From Baffinella frigidus (Eukaryota > Cryptophyceae > Cryptomonadales > Baffinellaceae), in the NCBI GenBank assembly GCA_026770585.1, contig MU646437.1:66573-79318 (forward strand): a DNA stretch of 12,746 bases, written 5' to 3'. The stretch's first letter is position 1, and each line of letters opens with the position of its first letter. The notes beneath the pieces are model-generated. The model did no database searches. It was given only the letters and a program-made list of their open reading frames with translations, and was not told the DNA's origin. The position numbers were made by a program, and so were the translations under genes. This document shows positions 6,365 through 12,708 of the stretch, in pieces.

Positions 6365-6747
6365 TTGAACGTACTCGAGGCAAGAGCGCCAGTTCGAGGC
6401 TATGAGCACCCCGAAAGCAGTTTATGCTGCCAGAAGCTGCCTTCTCACCCGCAGAGGCCTCCAGACACTGGCCAGTCTCTCCTCCTCGTCGAGGTTGTAA
6501 AAGTGAGGGGAAACGTTGAACTGGATTTCGAGAAAGAAAAACAGTGCGAGACTGGTCAAATCAAAATTCCAGATGACCTAGAGCGTAGGATGACTCTCTT
6601 TCCGACGCTGCCTCGCCACCCCTAGCTTGGTCTCAATTCTCTCTCGCTCGGTGCCCACACCGGGGACCCTCCCACTGAGTTGGAGATCGTTGAGTTTGAG
6701 TTAGTGATGGCAAGCAAAGCCGTGAAGCGAGTACCTCCGACGCTAAG
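6365..6747 (+). other. Open frame with one in-frame TAG; unrecognised, possibly a decayed exon
   Basis: The frame 6365-6622 reads LLLVEVVKVRGNVELDFEKE and IKIPDDLERRMTLF, meets TAG at 6623, and stays open in the same frame as TELEIVEFELVMASKAVKRV up to AAG followed by GTAGGT at 6748, a strong donor-like site. The composition is protein-like, but I recognise no family. It could be a broken gene remnant or a chance frame; an ATG at 6707 could start a 41-base first exon. Confidence 0.2.
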
Positions 6748-6759
6748 GTAGGTAGACTC

Positions 6760-7385
6760 GGTTGTACATTTAGGTCTTTAGGTCATTTAATTAAGAAGCA
6801 TTTACTGGTCTTAGTTCGTCCTTTAGGTCCTTTAGGTTTTTAATTTCGAGCCCTCTCTGGACGCCTTAAGTTTATGGTCCGACGTCATAAGTTCAATAAA
6901 AGTCTCTCTACTCATGACCTAAAGGATCCGAAGAATTGGAGATGGCACGGGCTGACACCGACAATCCTGTTTAATAAACACGAAATTAACGAAAGAATAA
7001 AGGACCTAAAGCACTTTAAAACCTAAAGGAAATAACGGAAATAACGGAAGGACCTAAAGGACCCCACCTTCTACGGAACGGCGTGTCGTTGGCATATGTT
7101 GGGAGAAATTAAAACCTAAAGGAATCAAAGGACAAGAGAACCACCCTGTATTCCCTCTTCACGAGCCTCTGCACTGGAGAGCGAAACGCGATCCGAGAGC
7201 AAAAATGCTTCCTCTGCATTCCTTTCTACTGAAGGGCGTGTCGTTGGGCTATGTTGAGAGAAATTAAAACCTAAAGGACCTAAAGGACCAAATGTGATCC
7301 AAAAGGAAGCATGGCCACCTTTTCCAGGTCCAGTGTCCGCCGATGTTGGGAATTCGAAGAACCTAAAGGACCTAACGGACGTAGC
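6760..7385. repeat. AT-richer zone with scattered CCTAAAGGA words
   Basis: TTTAGGTC(C/A)TTTAGG words on the plus strand at 6770-6840 are followed by ten or so copies of (G)ACCTAAAGGA in the opposite orientation through 7375. A direct repeat of about 54 bases starts at 7081 and 7236 (GCGTGTCGTTGG ... GAGAAATTAAAACCTAAAGG). The base composition differs from the GC-richer genes on either side, and no gene is seen. It is probably part of a larger noncoding repeat element. Confidence 0.6.
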
Positions 7386-7417
7386 TGCTCGCAGGTCGGG
7401 AGCTGTCTTCTAGCCTT

Positions 7418-7520
7418 GCCAGAATTTCATTCTGGCTCGTCCTAAAGTTTTTCTATTTACCCTGTTGTACTGGATTTCGTGATTTCGGCTCTTAAATACC
7501 TCAAAGGACGAGTCAGAATG
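7418..7520. repeat. Small foldback element
   Basis: CATTCTGGCTCGTCCT (7429) pairs with AGGACGAGTCAGAATG (7505-7520) with one mismatch across about 60 bases. The left arm also forms its own tight hairpin with 7418-7425 (GCCAGAAT, loop TTC, ATTCTGGC), so two alternative folds are possible. Shortly after it, at about 7533, lies the palindrome AATTGGAGGCTCCAATT. Confidence 0.55.
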
Positions 7521-7739
7521 CAGCTCAAACAGCAATTGGAGGCTCCAATTCCCACAACTTTGGACAAATTATACGAGCGGCTGGACTGATTACTAATTAC
7601 TGAATTTATTAAAGAGGATTTTGCCGTCATTGGCTAACCCAAGCCGTTACCAAACTGTGATCGGACTTGCATCCTGCAACGAGTGTCAGGCCACAACCGA
7701 AAGGCAGCTTCGGGAGGTTGAGTAGCCAAACAGCCGACT

Positions 7740-7866
7740 CAGAAGGCATTTTGAATAACCCCTAAGCGATAAGACCTCAGACCGGTAGGCAACCCGTAGA
7801 GGCTTAGGGGGGTTCCTACGGATAGGGTAACAGAGCTCGAGCTTTCAGCGCCCAAAAATCCCCTCG
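7740..7866 (+). mobile_element. MITE family A, copy 3 (127 bp)
   Basis: Inverted ends AGAAGGCATTTT and AAAAATCCCCTCG (worn), with TA after the right end. The interior matches copies 1 and 2 (ACCCCTAAGCGATAAGACCT; GGGGGGTTCCTACGGAT) and shares CTCGAGCTTTCAGCGCCC only with copy 2, so these two are the closer pair. Confidence 0.7.
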
Positions 7867-8287
7867 TAGCCCGTTGTGTGGACGGTGCGAGTGAGACAGA
7901 CCTTCAATGTTCCTTACGGCTCATAGACTATTGTATCGCTCAGCTCAATTTCAAACTGGTCAAATCGGTCGAATTTTGACTGCAAGCCCGGCGCTCAGTA
8001 CAAAACCAGGTCGTGACACTACAACCACATTTTAAAACGCACTGTGTTCAGGCCTCGAGAAAAAAATGCGTGTACTACGGATCGAAACCAACATGGCTTC
8101 CCTTCCGCGAGGGCCTTGTAAGCCTTTAGGTCCGTTAGGTTCTGCGAACTCCCAACGTAGGCGGACACCGGAACTTGTTCTGCAGAAAAGCCATTCTTCC
8201 TTTCGGATCACATTGAGGCCCCATTCCCTTCAACGAAGGCCTCGAGTGGTCGTCCCGGAGGCCACTGCATCTTGCGGCCGGCAAATA

Positions 8288-8404
8288 CAGGGATACCTCG
8301 CTCACAAGAAGCCGCTTCCCCCTACGACCCTACAGTAGGCCCATGCCTAGGGCCCTATGGTAGTCCTATGGGGGGGGCGGTTTCTTATGAGCGAGGTACC
8401 CCTG
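8288..8404 (+). mobile_element. MITE family B, copy 2 (117 bp, TA-flanked)
   Basis: Begins CAGGGATACCTCGCTCACAA and ends TTATGAGCGAGGTACCCCTG, with TA at 8286-8287 and 8405-8406. The interior reads CCCTACAGTAGGCCCATGCC then CTATGGTAGTCCTATGG. Length is identical to copy 3. The 19 bases GCCACTGCATCTTGCGGCC just before it recur at 8649-8667. Confidence 0.88.
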
Positions 8405-8527
8405 TAGCCTCAGCGAGAGAATTTTATCACTGCCAACACGGCCGGCATGTATGCACCCCCACCGAGGCTGTGTCTGAGCAGGATCGAGATGGGTCATTCG
8501 CTCGGGACACTACGAACAACCGCAGCC

Positions 8528-8596
8528 CCGGATATCCGGTGTACAATGGTAACGTGACCAACAATTGCTGACGTGTGGCGTGTTTCTTAAGAAACA
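8528..8596. repeat. Two perfect short palindromes
   Basis: CCGGATATCCGG at 8528-8539 and TGTTTCTTAAGAAACA at 8581-8596 are exact palindromes of 12 and 16 bases, about 40 bases apart. No gene lies next to them, so an operator role is only conceivable. Confidence 0.5.
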
Positions 8597-8748
8597 AGCC
8601 AATAATTGACTTTAGATAGTTCTCCGTAGTGTTTTCAGAGTGGCCGGTTGCCACTGCATCTTGCGGCCAAAGGCGAGCGACTAAAGGAGGGCACGCGGGG
8701 CGCTCGTGTGAACACGGTTGATCATGTATTTCCACATGAGGGGAACTA

Positions 8749-8874
8749 ATCCGGGGACAAGTATTTTTCTTTTAAAACCTGGCAATGAAAATTACTACAC
8801 AACGGGTCACGTCCGAAGCAATTATGTAGTAATTTTCGTGCATATTTTTAAAAGAAACATACCTGTTCCCGGAT
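8749..8874. mobile_element. MITE family E: full-length foldback, 126 bp
   Basis: ATCCGGGGACAAGTATTTTT at the left pairs with the right end (ACATACCTGTTCCCGGAT). The pairing continues through CTTTTAAAA/TTTTAAAAG and on to GAAAATTACTAC / GTAGTAATTTTC, so almost the whole element folds into one imperfect hairpin. It is AT-rich relative to its flanks. Single copy here. Confidence 0.75.
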
Positions 8875-9018
8875 GAAATCTCCTCTCGAGGCAGATCCAC
8901 CCAAAATAGCCCACACGTCTTATGTCTACATAAATGACTTATCTCCGCCCGAGGCGGGCCCGTCCTAGGGTGCTCACACCCACACAGAGTCTCTGGGGAC
9001 ACGCCCCACGTGGGAGTA

Positions 9019-9135
9019 CAGAGGTACCTCGCGCATAAGAAACCGCTCCCCCCTAGGACCCTACAGTAGGACCATGCCTAGGGCCCTACGGTGGTCCTAT
9101 GGGGGGGGCGGTTTCTTATGAGCGAGGTACCCATG
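9019..9135 (+). mobile_element. MITE family B, copy 3 (117 bp)
   Basis: Begins CAGAGGTACCTCGCGCATAA and ends TTATGAGCGAGGTACCCATG; TA on the left, TT on the right (worn duplication). The interior reads ACCCTACAGTAGGACCATGC then CTACGGTGGTCCTATGG. Confidence 0.85.
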
Positions 9136-9165
9136 TTGTCGGAGTGACTCTACACAAGTCACGTG

Positions 9166-9320
9166 CCCTACATGGGGCTCGTCCCCAGAGCTGTCTTTGC
9201 TGACGCTGATGACGCTACACGGGGCTTGTCCCCAGGTGTCTTTGCTGACGCATGGGGCTTGTCCCCAGGTTTCTCTGCTCACCCTACATGGGGCTCGTCC
9301 CCAGAGCGTCAGCAAAGGCA
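9166..9320 (-). repeat. Four GGGGCTCGTCCCC hairpin repeats around the RluA gene's stop
   Basis: Four copies of ACATGGGGCT(C/T)GTCCCCAG occur at about 9170, 9216, 9250 and 9287. Two of the three distal copies are joined to CTTTGCTGACGC, which recurs inverted (GCGTCAGCAAAG) inside the coding end at 9306. On the gene's strand each reads CTGGGGAC(G/A)AGCCCC, often with ATGTAG or GTGTAG after it. The copy at 9287 encodes the last residues and stop, so the gene's tail seems to have been tandemly copied. Confidence 0.7.
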
Positions 9321-9429
9321 GCGAAGGGGTGCGACGCCTCGAGCGTCATGCGCTTTCGGGTGACTGGATGGGTGAAGGAGAGCCGCCAGGCGTGCAGACA
9401 TAGCCGCGGCTCGCCTGCGTGCGGGTGTG
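9284..9429 (-). CDS. RluA-family pseudouridine synthase, last exon
   Basis: The minus-strand frame encodes HPHAGEPRLCLHAWRLSF THPVTRKRMTLEASHPFAAFAD and ends ALGTSPM, TAG at 9284. P-R-L-x-L-H-A-x-x-L-x-F-x-H-P is the characteristic C-terminal strand pair of the RluA family, followed by a typical Met-Thr-Leu-Glu-Ala and a short helix. CCCCAG at 9430-9435 gives the acceptor, leaving two bases before the first full codon (phase 1 input). The preferred end of the previous exon is phase 0, so a small linking exon or another donor (for example GT at 10543) is needed. The acceptor lies in the terminal repeat of an adjoining MITE. Confidence 0.68.
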
Positions 9430-9595
9430 CTGGGGTCAGAGACGTGATACTCAAAATTAAGGACACGCACGTCCTTAATTTTGGGTTACTCAAAATTAAG
9501 GACACACATCGTTCTAGGGTCCTACAGTAGGGCTAGTCCTAGGAGCATAGGACCACCCTAGGGGCGACGCGTGTCGGTAATGTCTCTGACCCAGC
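9429..9595 (-). mobile_element. MITE family D (167 bp) with an internal hairpin
   Basis: Inverted ends: GCTGGGGTCAGAGACGTGAT at 9429 and TAATGTCTCTGACCCAGC at 9578-9595. A further direct copy of the end, CTGGGGTCAGGGACGTGATA, follows at 9595. Inside, CAAAATTAAGGAC at 9452 pairs exactly with GTCCTTAATTTTG at 9471 and recurs at 9490. The rest carries CTAGGGTCCTACAGTAGGGC, as in families A-C. Its left end abuts the last RluA exon. Confidence 0.68.
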
Positions 9596-9653
9596 TGGGG
9601 TCAGGGACGTGATAGAGCCAATCCGGAAGAGCTTGGCCGGTTTCGAGTTGCTG

Positions 9654-9686
9654 TGTTGTTGAGTTGTTGAGTTGTTGAGTTGTTGT
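9654..9686 (+). repeat. TTGTTGAG microsatellite
   Basis: About four tandem copies of GTTGTTGA with imperfect ends; 8-base period, in the proposed last intron of the RluA gene. Confidence 0.85.
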
Positions 9687-9710
9687 CAAGCGAGTCCACA
9701 AAAGTTGTAT

Positions 9711-9809
9711 CCCTTAAGTGGCGAGTAGGCTCATACGCCCTACGGTAGGGTCCGAGGACCTGTCTGGGACCTCTTGCGGGTCAAATTTGACCAGCTCGCC
9801 ACTTAAGGG
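9711..9809 (+). mobile_element. MITE family C, copy 2 (99 bp)
   Basis: Perfect inverted ends CCCTTAAGTGGCGAG and CTCGCCACTTAAGGG. The interior holds GCCCTACGGTAGGG, GAGGACCTGTCTGGGACCTC and GGTCAAATTTGACC, aligning throughout with copy 1 at 1894. TA lies next to both ends one base out, compatible with a TA target. Confidence 0.85.
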
Positions 9810-9815
9810 CTAACA

Positions 9816-9952
9816 TAGGTTATCAAACCTTCCTAAAACGCAGGAAACCGCACCGGATCGAGTCGAGTGGTACAAATTGAAGTCGGCATCTCAGCACCTC
9901 GGCAACTCGAAATCGACCAAGTTCTTGCAGATTGGCTCTATGGGTGCAGCTG
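9816..9952 (+). other. Unrecognised open frame, possible exon antisense to the RluA gene
   Basis: The plus frame reads NLPKTQETAPDRVEWYKLKS followed by ASQHLGNSKSTKFLQIGSMG, with CAG before GAAACC at the left and G followed by GTGTGT at the right. The residues look protein-like but match no family I know. It lies in a proposed intron of the minus-strand RluA gene; chance is quite possible. Confidence 0.15.
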
Positions 9953-10167
9953 GTGTGTAGCGCTAAATTGTCGGGATGCTGCGTGCTGTAGATGGGGCTT
10001 CGGAGGGGGTGAGTTGGATATGGGGGGTGCATTCTTCGCACGTAGATGCGGCAGGAATTGCTAGGTTTAGGTGCTAGTCGTGCACGGCCTTCGCAGAAGG
10101 GAATACATGGTTGCCCGTTGGTTTCGATCCGTAATCAACACACTTTTTCTTCTCTCTCTTTTGGCAG

Positions 10168-10240
10168 GGGGGGGTGGAGGGTGCGTACCCCCTACAACAG
10201 CAGCCGACGACGCTATATCCTCCTCCTGCGCCTGCATCAC
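10168..10240 (+). other. Possible plus-strand exon with strong splice signals
   Basis: A long pyrimidine run ending TCTCTCTTTTGGCAG precedes it and GTAAGA follows it. One frame reads VEGAYPLQQQPTTLYPPPAP, Pro/Gln-rich. It is antisense to the RluA intron, and no neighbouring plus-strand exon is certain. Confidence 0.2.
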
Positions 10241-10300
10241 GTAAGAGTGTTGTGTTAGGTCCAAGGTCTGCTCCGAGAGCCTCATCCGAGTTTAGGGGAT

Positions 10301-10377
10301 GGGGTTGTGGGGTTGTGGGGTTGTGGGGTTGTGGGGTTGTGGGGTTGTGGGGTTGTGGGGTTGTGGGGTTGTGGGGT
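10301..10377 (+). repeat. GGGGTTGT octamer microsatellite
   Basis: Nine or so exact tandem GGGGTTGT units. On the RluA gene's strand this is ACAACCCC, again C-rich on the sense side, in its proposed last intron. Confidence 0.95.
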
Positions 10378-10571
10378 GTAGGGTCGGTTGCAGGGTTCAA
10401 CGTTGAGAGTCCACACGGTGGACTACGGAGTCACCACTGCACCCACCATCTGGGTGTAACGAGACTAAGTGTGTACCAGAAAAGGGCTAGAATAAGTGAA
10501 ATTGAACAACACTACTTTTTAAATGAAACCCTTGTAGTCCAACGTGTGGCAGAGTCAGACGGGGTGCATAC

Positions 10572-10661
10572 GTATATTTCGTCGCCGAGGATCGAGTGAC
10601 CAGAAGCGTGGAGATGCACGCGCAGCTGGTGCGACCTCCCGGTCCGCGGCTTCAACAACAC
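10572..10661 (-). CDS. RluA-family pseudouridine synthase, core C-terminal exon
   Basis: Thirty codons in phase 0 encode VLLKPRTGRSHQLRVHLHAS followed by GHSILGDEIY. L-x-P-x-T-G-R-x-H-Q-L-R-V-H-L-x-x-x-G-H-x-I-x-G-D is the most conserved C-terminal motif of RluA-type synthases, which convert specific uridines in rRNA or tRNA to pseudouridine; the Arg and the TGR-HQ residues line the active site. The acceptor is CCCCGCAG, the donor GTATGC. The frame stays open past the donor as VCTPSDSAT, and a second GT at 10543 would give the phase needed by the last exon. Compartment (nucleus, plastid or mitochondrion) cannot be told. The catalytic Asp motif (HRLD) is not in the window. Confidence 0.72.
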
Positions 10662-10751
10662 CTGCGGGGTTTCGGGTTGGGAGTTGAGAGTTGGGGGGAG
10701 CACTGGCCCAGCGACAACGCAAAGCTGGAGGTGGAATCTGAGGGCGGGAGA

Positions 10752-10803
10752 GGAGATGCACTCGCAGCTGGTGCGACCTCCCGGTCCGAGGCTTCAACAA
10801 GAC
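10752..10803 (-). pseudogene. Truncated duplicate of the RluA core exon
   Basis: It encodes VLLKPRTGRSHQLRVHL with its own ATCCCGCAG acceptor, 142 bases upstream (gene order) of the full exon. Homology stops at GTGCATCTCC; the GH-x-I-x-GD half is absent. Adjacent sequence (TGGAATCTGAG, GGGAGAGGAG) is duplicated again at 10914-10937. Differences from the full copy are mostly silent, suggesting either recent duplication or constraint before decay. Confidence 0.65.
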
Positions 10804-10958
10804 CTGCGGGATTTGGGGTTTTCGTTGGGGGGGGGATTTCGAGATTGATGCAGCTTCTTGACTATGTTGAATAAAGCGCCAATGGCTCCAATGGTCGACA
10901 CCGCTCAGCTGGGAGTGGAATCTGAGTGTGGGAGAGGAGTGGCGGTTGAGGTGCTAAG

Positions 10959-11027
10959 GAATTATCACGTGTGACCTGGCTTGGCTCCCTCTTTTAGAGG
11001 AAGCCAAGCCAGGACAAGTGATAATTC
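10959..11027. repeat. 69-base near-perfect hairpin
   Basis: GAATTATCAC...CCTGGCTTGGCT...CCTC pairs with GAGGAAGCCAAGCCAGG...GTGATAATTC. About 30 paired bases surround a 5-base loop (TTTTA), with one 2-base bulge and two or so mismatches. It could be a tiny foldback element or a small-RNA precursor within the RluA intron; neither is shown. Confidence 0.7.
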
Positions 11028-11241
11028 GCCTAAAGTTGATTCTCCCAAGTTGCCTCCCAGATCTGAATCAGAAACACGCCAACAGCGAATAGCCCCATAC
11101 GGCACCAATGTGGAGTTTGTACCACAGAACAATTTCAAAGCGAACCGTCGCGTTCTGAAATTTCCACTTGTGCCCTGGCGTGGACTGGATGGTGCTCGGA
11201 CCAGGCAGAAACCTAGGTTGGTGCTTGGCGGTATCGAGAGT

Positions 11242-11295
11242 AAGGTTGATGGTGGGAGCAAGGTTGATGGTGGGAGCAAGGTTGATGGTGAGAGA
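11242..11295 (+). repeat. 18-bp tandem repeat, three copies
   Basis: AAGGTTGATGGTGGGAGC twice exactly, and a third copy with its last bases changed. Followed by a diverged duplication of about 80 bases (TGTGCGGGC(G/A)GGGAA at 11312 and 11395). Confidence 0.9.
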
Positions 11296-11600
11296 GCAAA
11301 TGAGGTGGGGTGTGCGGGCGGGGAAGGACGAGAGAGCGGGCACACGGATGCGCGGGGTCAACACTTGGCGCTAAACACATCAATGGCGATGATGTGTGCG
11401 GGCAGGGGAACAGACCAGCGAGCGAGCGCACGGAGGCCCGGCGTGGGAAGCGAGCAGACGCCATTCCGTGAGGCTAGGCCTGGCCCCCTCTCCGTCGACC
11501 TTCATGCGCCGCATCCACGGCTTCTCGATCGATGCTGGGGAGTCTGTGTCCTTGCCTGTGGGTGGGATTTGGAGATTGGGAGTTAAGGGATTTGGAGATT

Positions 11601-11739
11601 GAGAGTTGAGGGATGGGGGGTGAGGGGTGAGGGGTGAGGGGTGAGGGGTGAGGGGTGAGGGGTGAGGGGTGAGGGGTGAGGGGTGAGGGGAGAGGGGTGA
11701 GGGGTGAGGGGTGAGGGGTGAGGGGTGAGGGGTGAGGGG

Positions 11740-11771
<32 letters not shown>

Positions 11772-11778
11772 GGTTCAC
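11601..11778 (-). repeat. GGGGTGA heptamer array, C-rich on the RluA sense strand
   Basis: About 18 copies of GGGGTGA flanked on the right by GGGTTGAGGGTTGAGAGTTGA. On the gene's strand the tract begins at the donor as GTGAACCCTCAACTC and goes on as CCCTCAC units. Its 7-base period and orientation parallel the NYN intron at 2291-3225. Confidence 0.9.
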
Positions 11779-11832
11779 AGTTTCTTCAGTCGCGTTTTCT
11801 GAAACAACCCTGAGCCGGTACCACGCCAGAGT
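11779..11832 (-). CDS. RluA-family pseudouridine synthase, candidate exon before the core
   Basis: Eighteen codons encode TLAWYRLRVVSENATEET. In the family a T-x-Y-R-V segment comes 10-15 residues before the L-x-P-x-T-G-R motif, and joining ACT at 11779 to GTG at 10661 gives exactly that, in phase 0. The donor GTGAAC opens the C-rich heptamer tract. The acceptor CTTCTGAG is weak, and a stop lies just upstream in frame, so the left border is uncertain. An exon for about 20 residues between this and the edge exon was not found. Confidence 0.42.
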
Positions 11833-11948
11833 CTCAGAAGGGTTCGCCAAAAGTCAATTCCTCCTGAAGGCAGTGGTTTTCAAAAGTCAACGAACGTATC
11901 CAGATACGTTCTGAAATATTCAACCCCCTCCCGCACTCTGGCGTGGTA
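11819..11948. repeat. 14-bp perfect inverted repeat and small hairpin
   Basis: TACCACGCCAGAGT at 11819-11832 is inverted exactly at 11935-11948. Between them AACGTAT-CCAG-ATACGTT forms a hairpin, and CAAAAGTCAA occurs twice. The left arm overlaps the candidate YRLRVV exon. Confidence 0.5.
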
Positions 11949-12076
11949 GCTGCACAGCGTGGCACAGCGCGGCATTCTTTCGCCCTGCCCTGCTCTAGCA
12001 GGGAGTGTGCCGCATAATCATAACCGGTAGCCTTGAGAAAGCGCGACATGAGGAAGCCAAGCCACAAGTAACAGGA

Positions 12077-12172
12077 GTGAATCGGATAGAATCGGATAGA
12101 ATCGGATAGTATATGATAGAATAGGAGGGAATAGGATATAATAGGATATAATGGGATATAATAGGATAGAAT
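12077..12172 (+). repeat. Decamer tandem repeat AATCGGATAG / AATAGGATAT
   Basis: Three AATCGGATAG copies pass into four or so (A)ATAGGATATA variants with one AATGGGATAT. Noncoding intron sequence. Confidence 0.9.
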
Positions 12173-12265
12173 ACGCTCACAGGGGGGCCCCAACGCCCGG
12201 GCGTCGCTGGCTGCGCCTCACTCCCACACGCCAACCGCGCTGCAACGACTCACCTCTCTTCCTGA

Positions 12266-12613
12266 ACCCTGCCACACACTGGGTTTCGCAGTCAATAACC
12301 ATCTATTTTCCTGGTACACATCGTATCCATTGCTATGGTCGAAATGGGCTCCGCGCGGAAAAAAATCGAGGTCTGGTCAGCAACATTGTTTCATGTTTTT
12401 GCCTTTTTGTGTCATCTTATGGGTGGGAGATGCTATCTTGAGATAAAAACCATGCCTAAGATAGCATAAAAGTCCATTTTTTGGAAATTTTCCTGATTTC
12501 CTGACCTGACCTCGATTCCGGGCGAAGCCCATTTCGACAATACGGAATAACCGAAATCTCACCCAGAATTATGGTCGAAATCCGCTTTTCGAAGCCCACT
12601 GTGTGGCAGGGGT
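12266..12613. mobile_element. Nested inverted-repeat element F (about 348 bp)
   Basis: The outer ends ACCCTGCCACACACTGGG (12266) and CCCACTGTGTGGCAGGGG (12595) are inverted copies, extended by TTCG/CGAAG. Inside, TGGTCGAAATGGGCTCCGCG at 12335 is inverted near 12510-12535 with ATCGAGGTC/GACCTCGAT. In the centre TGCTATCTT pairs with AAGATAGCA. The flanks carry a direct duplication (CCGCGCTGCAAC ... CTCT ... CAACCCTG) at about 12235 and 12635. Confidence 0.6.
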
Positions 12614-12708
12614 GTATGTCTGTACGGGCACGCACACCGCGCTGCAACCCCCCCCCCTCTCCTCCTCAACCCTGATTCCCCTCTCCTGCGCAACCCTCCC
12701 CTGCTTAC

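Larger units (their letters stand above)
7291..8214. repeat. About 920-bp region bounded by 90-bp inverted arms
   Basis: Left arm 7291-7380 and right arm 8122-8214 are inverted copies at roughly four in five positions. Shared words are AATGTGATCC, AAAGGAAG, GTGTCCGCC, GTTGGGA and AGAACCTAA(A/C)GGACCTAA. The space between holds the hairpin at 7418-7520, a palindrome at 7533-7549 and MITE A copy 3. No transposase frame is visible. Confidence 0.5.

Noticed and set aside
8066-8571. Two plus-strand frames of 90 and 99 codons
   Set aside because: They run through the inverted arm ending at 8214 and through MITE B copy 2, so they are element sequence rather than genes.
10174-10599. A 141-codon plus-strand frame
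   Set aside because: Kept open by the GGGGTTGT microsatellite and by being antisense to the RluA core exon.
10981-11586. A 201-codon plus-strand frame
   Set aside because: It starts inside the 69-base hairpin and spans the 18-base repeat (KVDGGS) and a local duplication; no recognisable domain, and it lies in the RluA intron.
11380-11760. Minus-strand Pro/His/Ser-rich frame (PHPSPLT repeats)
   Set aside because: It is translation of the GGGGTGA heptamers; only the short stretch at 11779-11832 looks like real coding.
895-12331. 14-base match ATCGTATCCATTGC at 895 and 12318
   Set aside because: A single match of this length is not far from chance in a window this size and does not extend.
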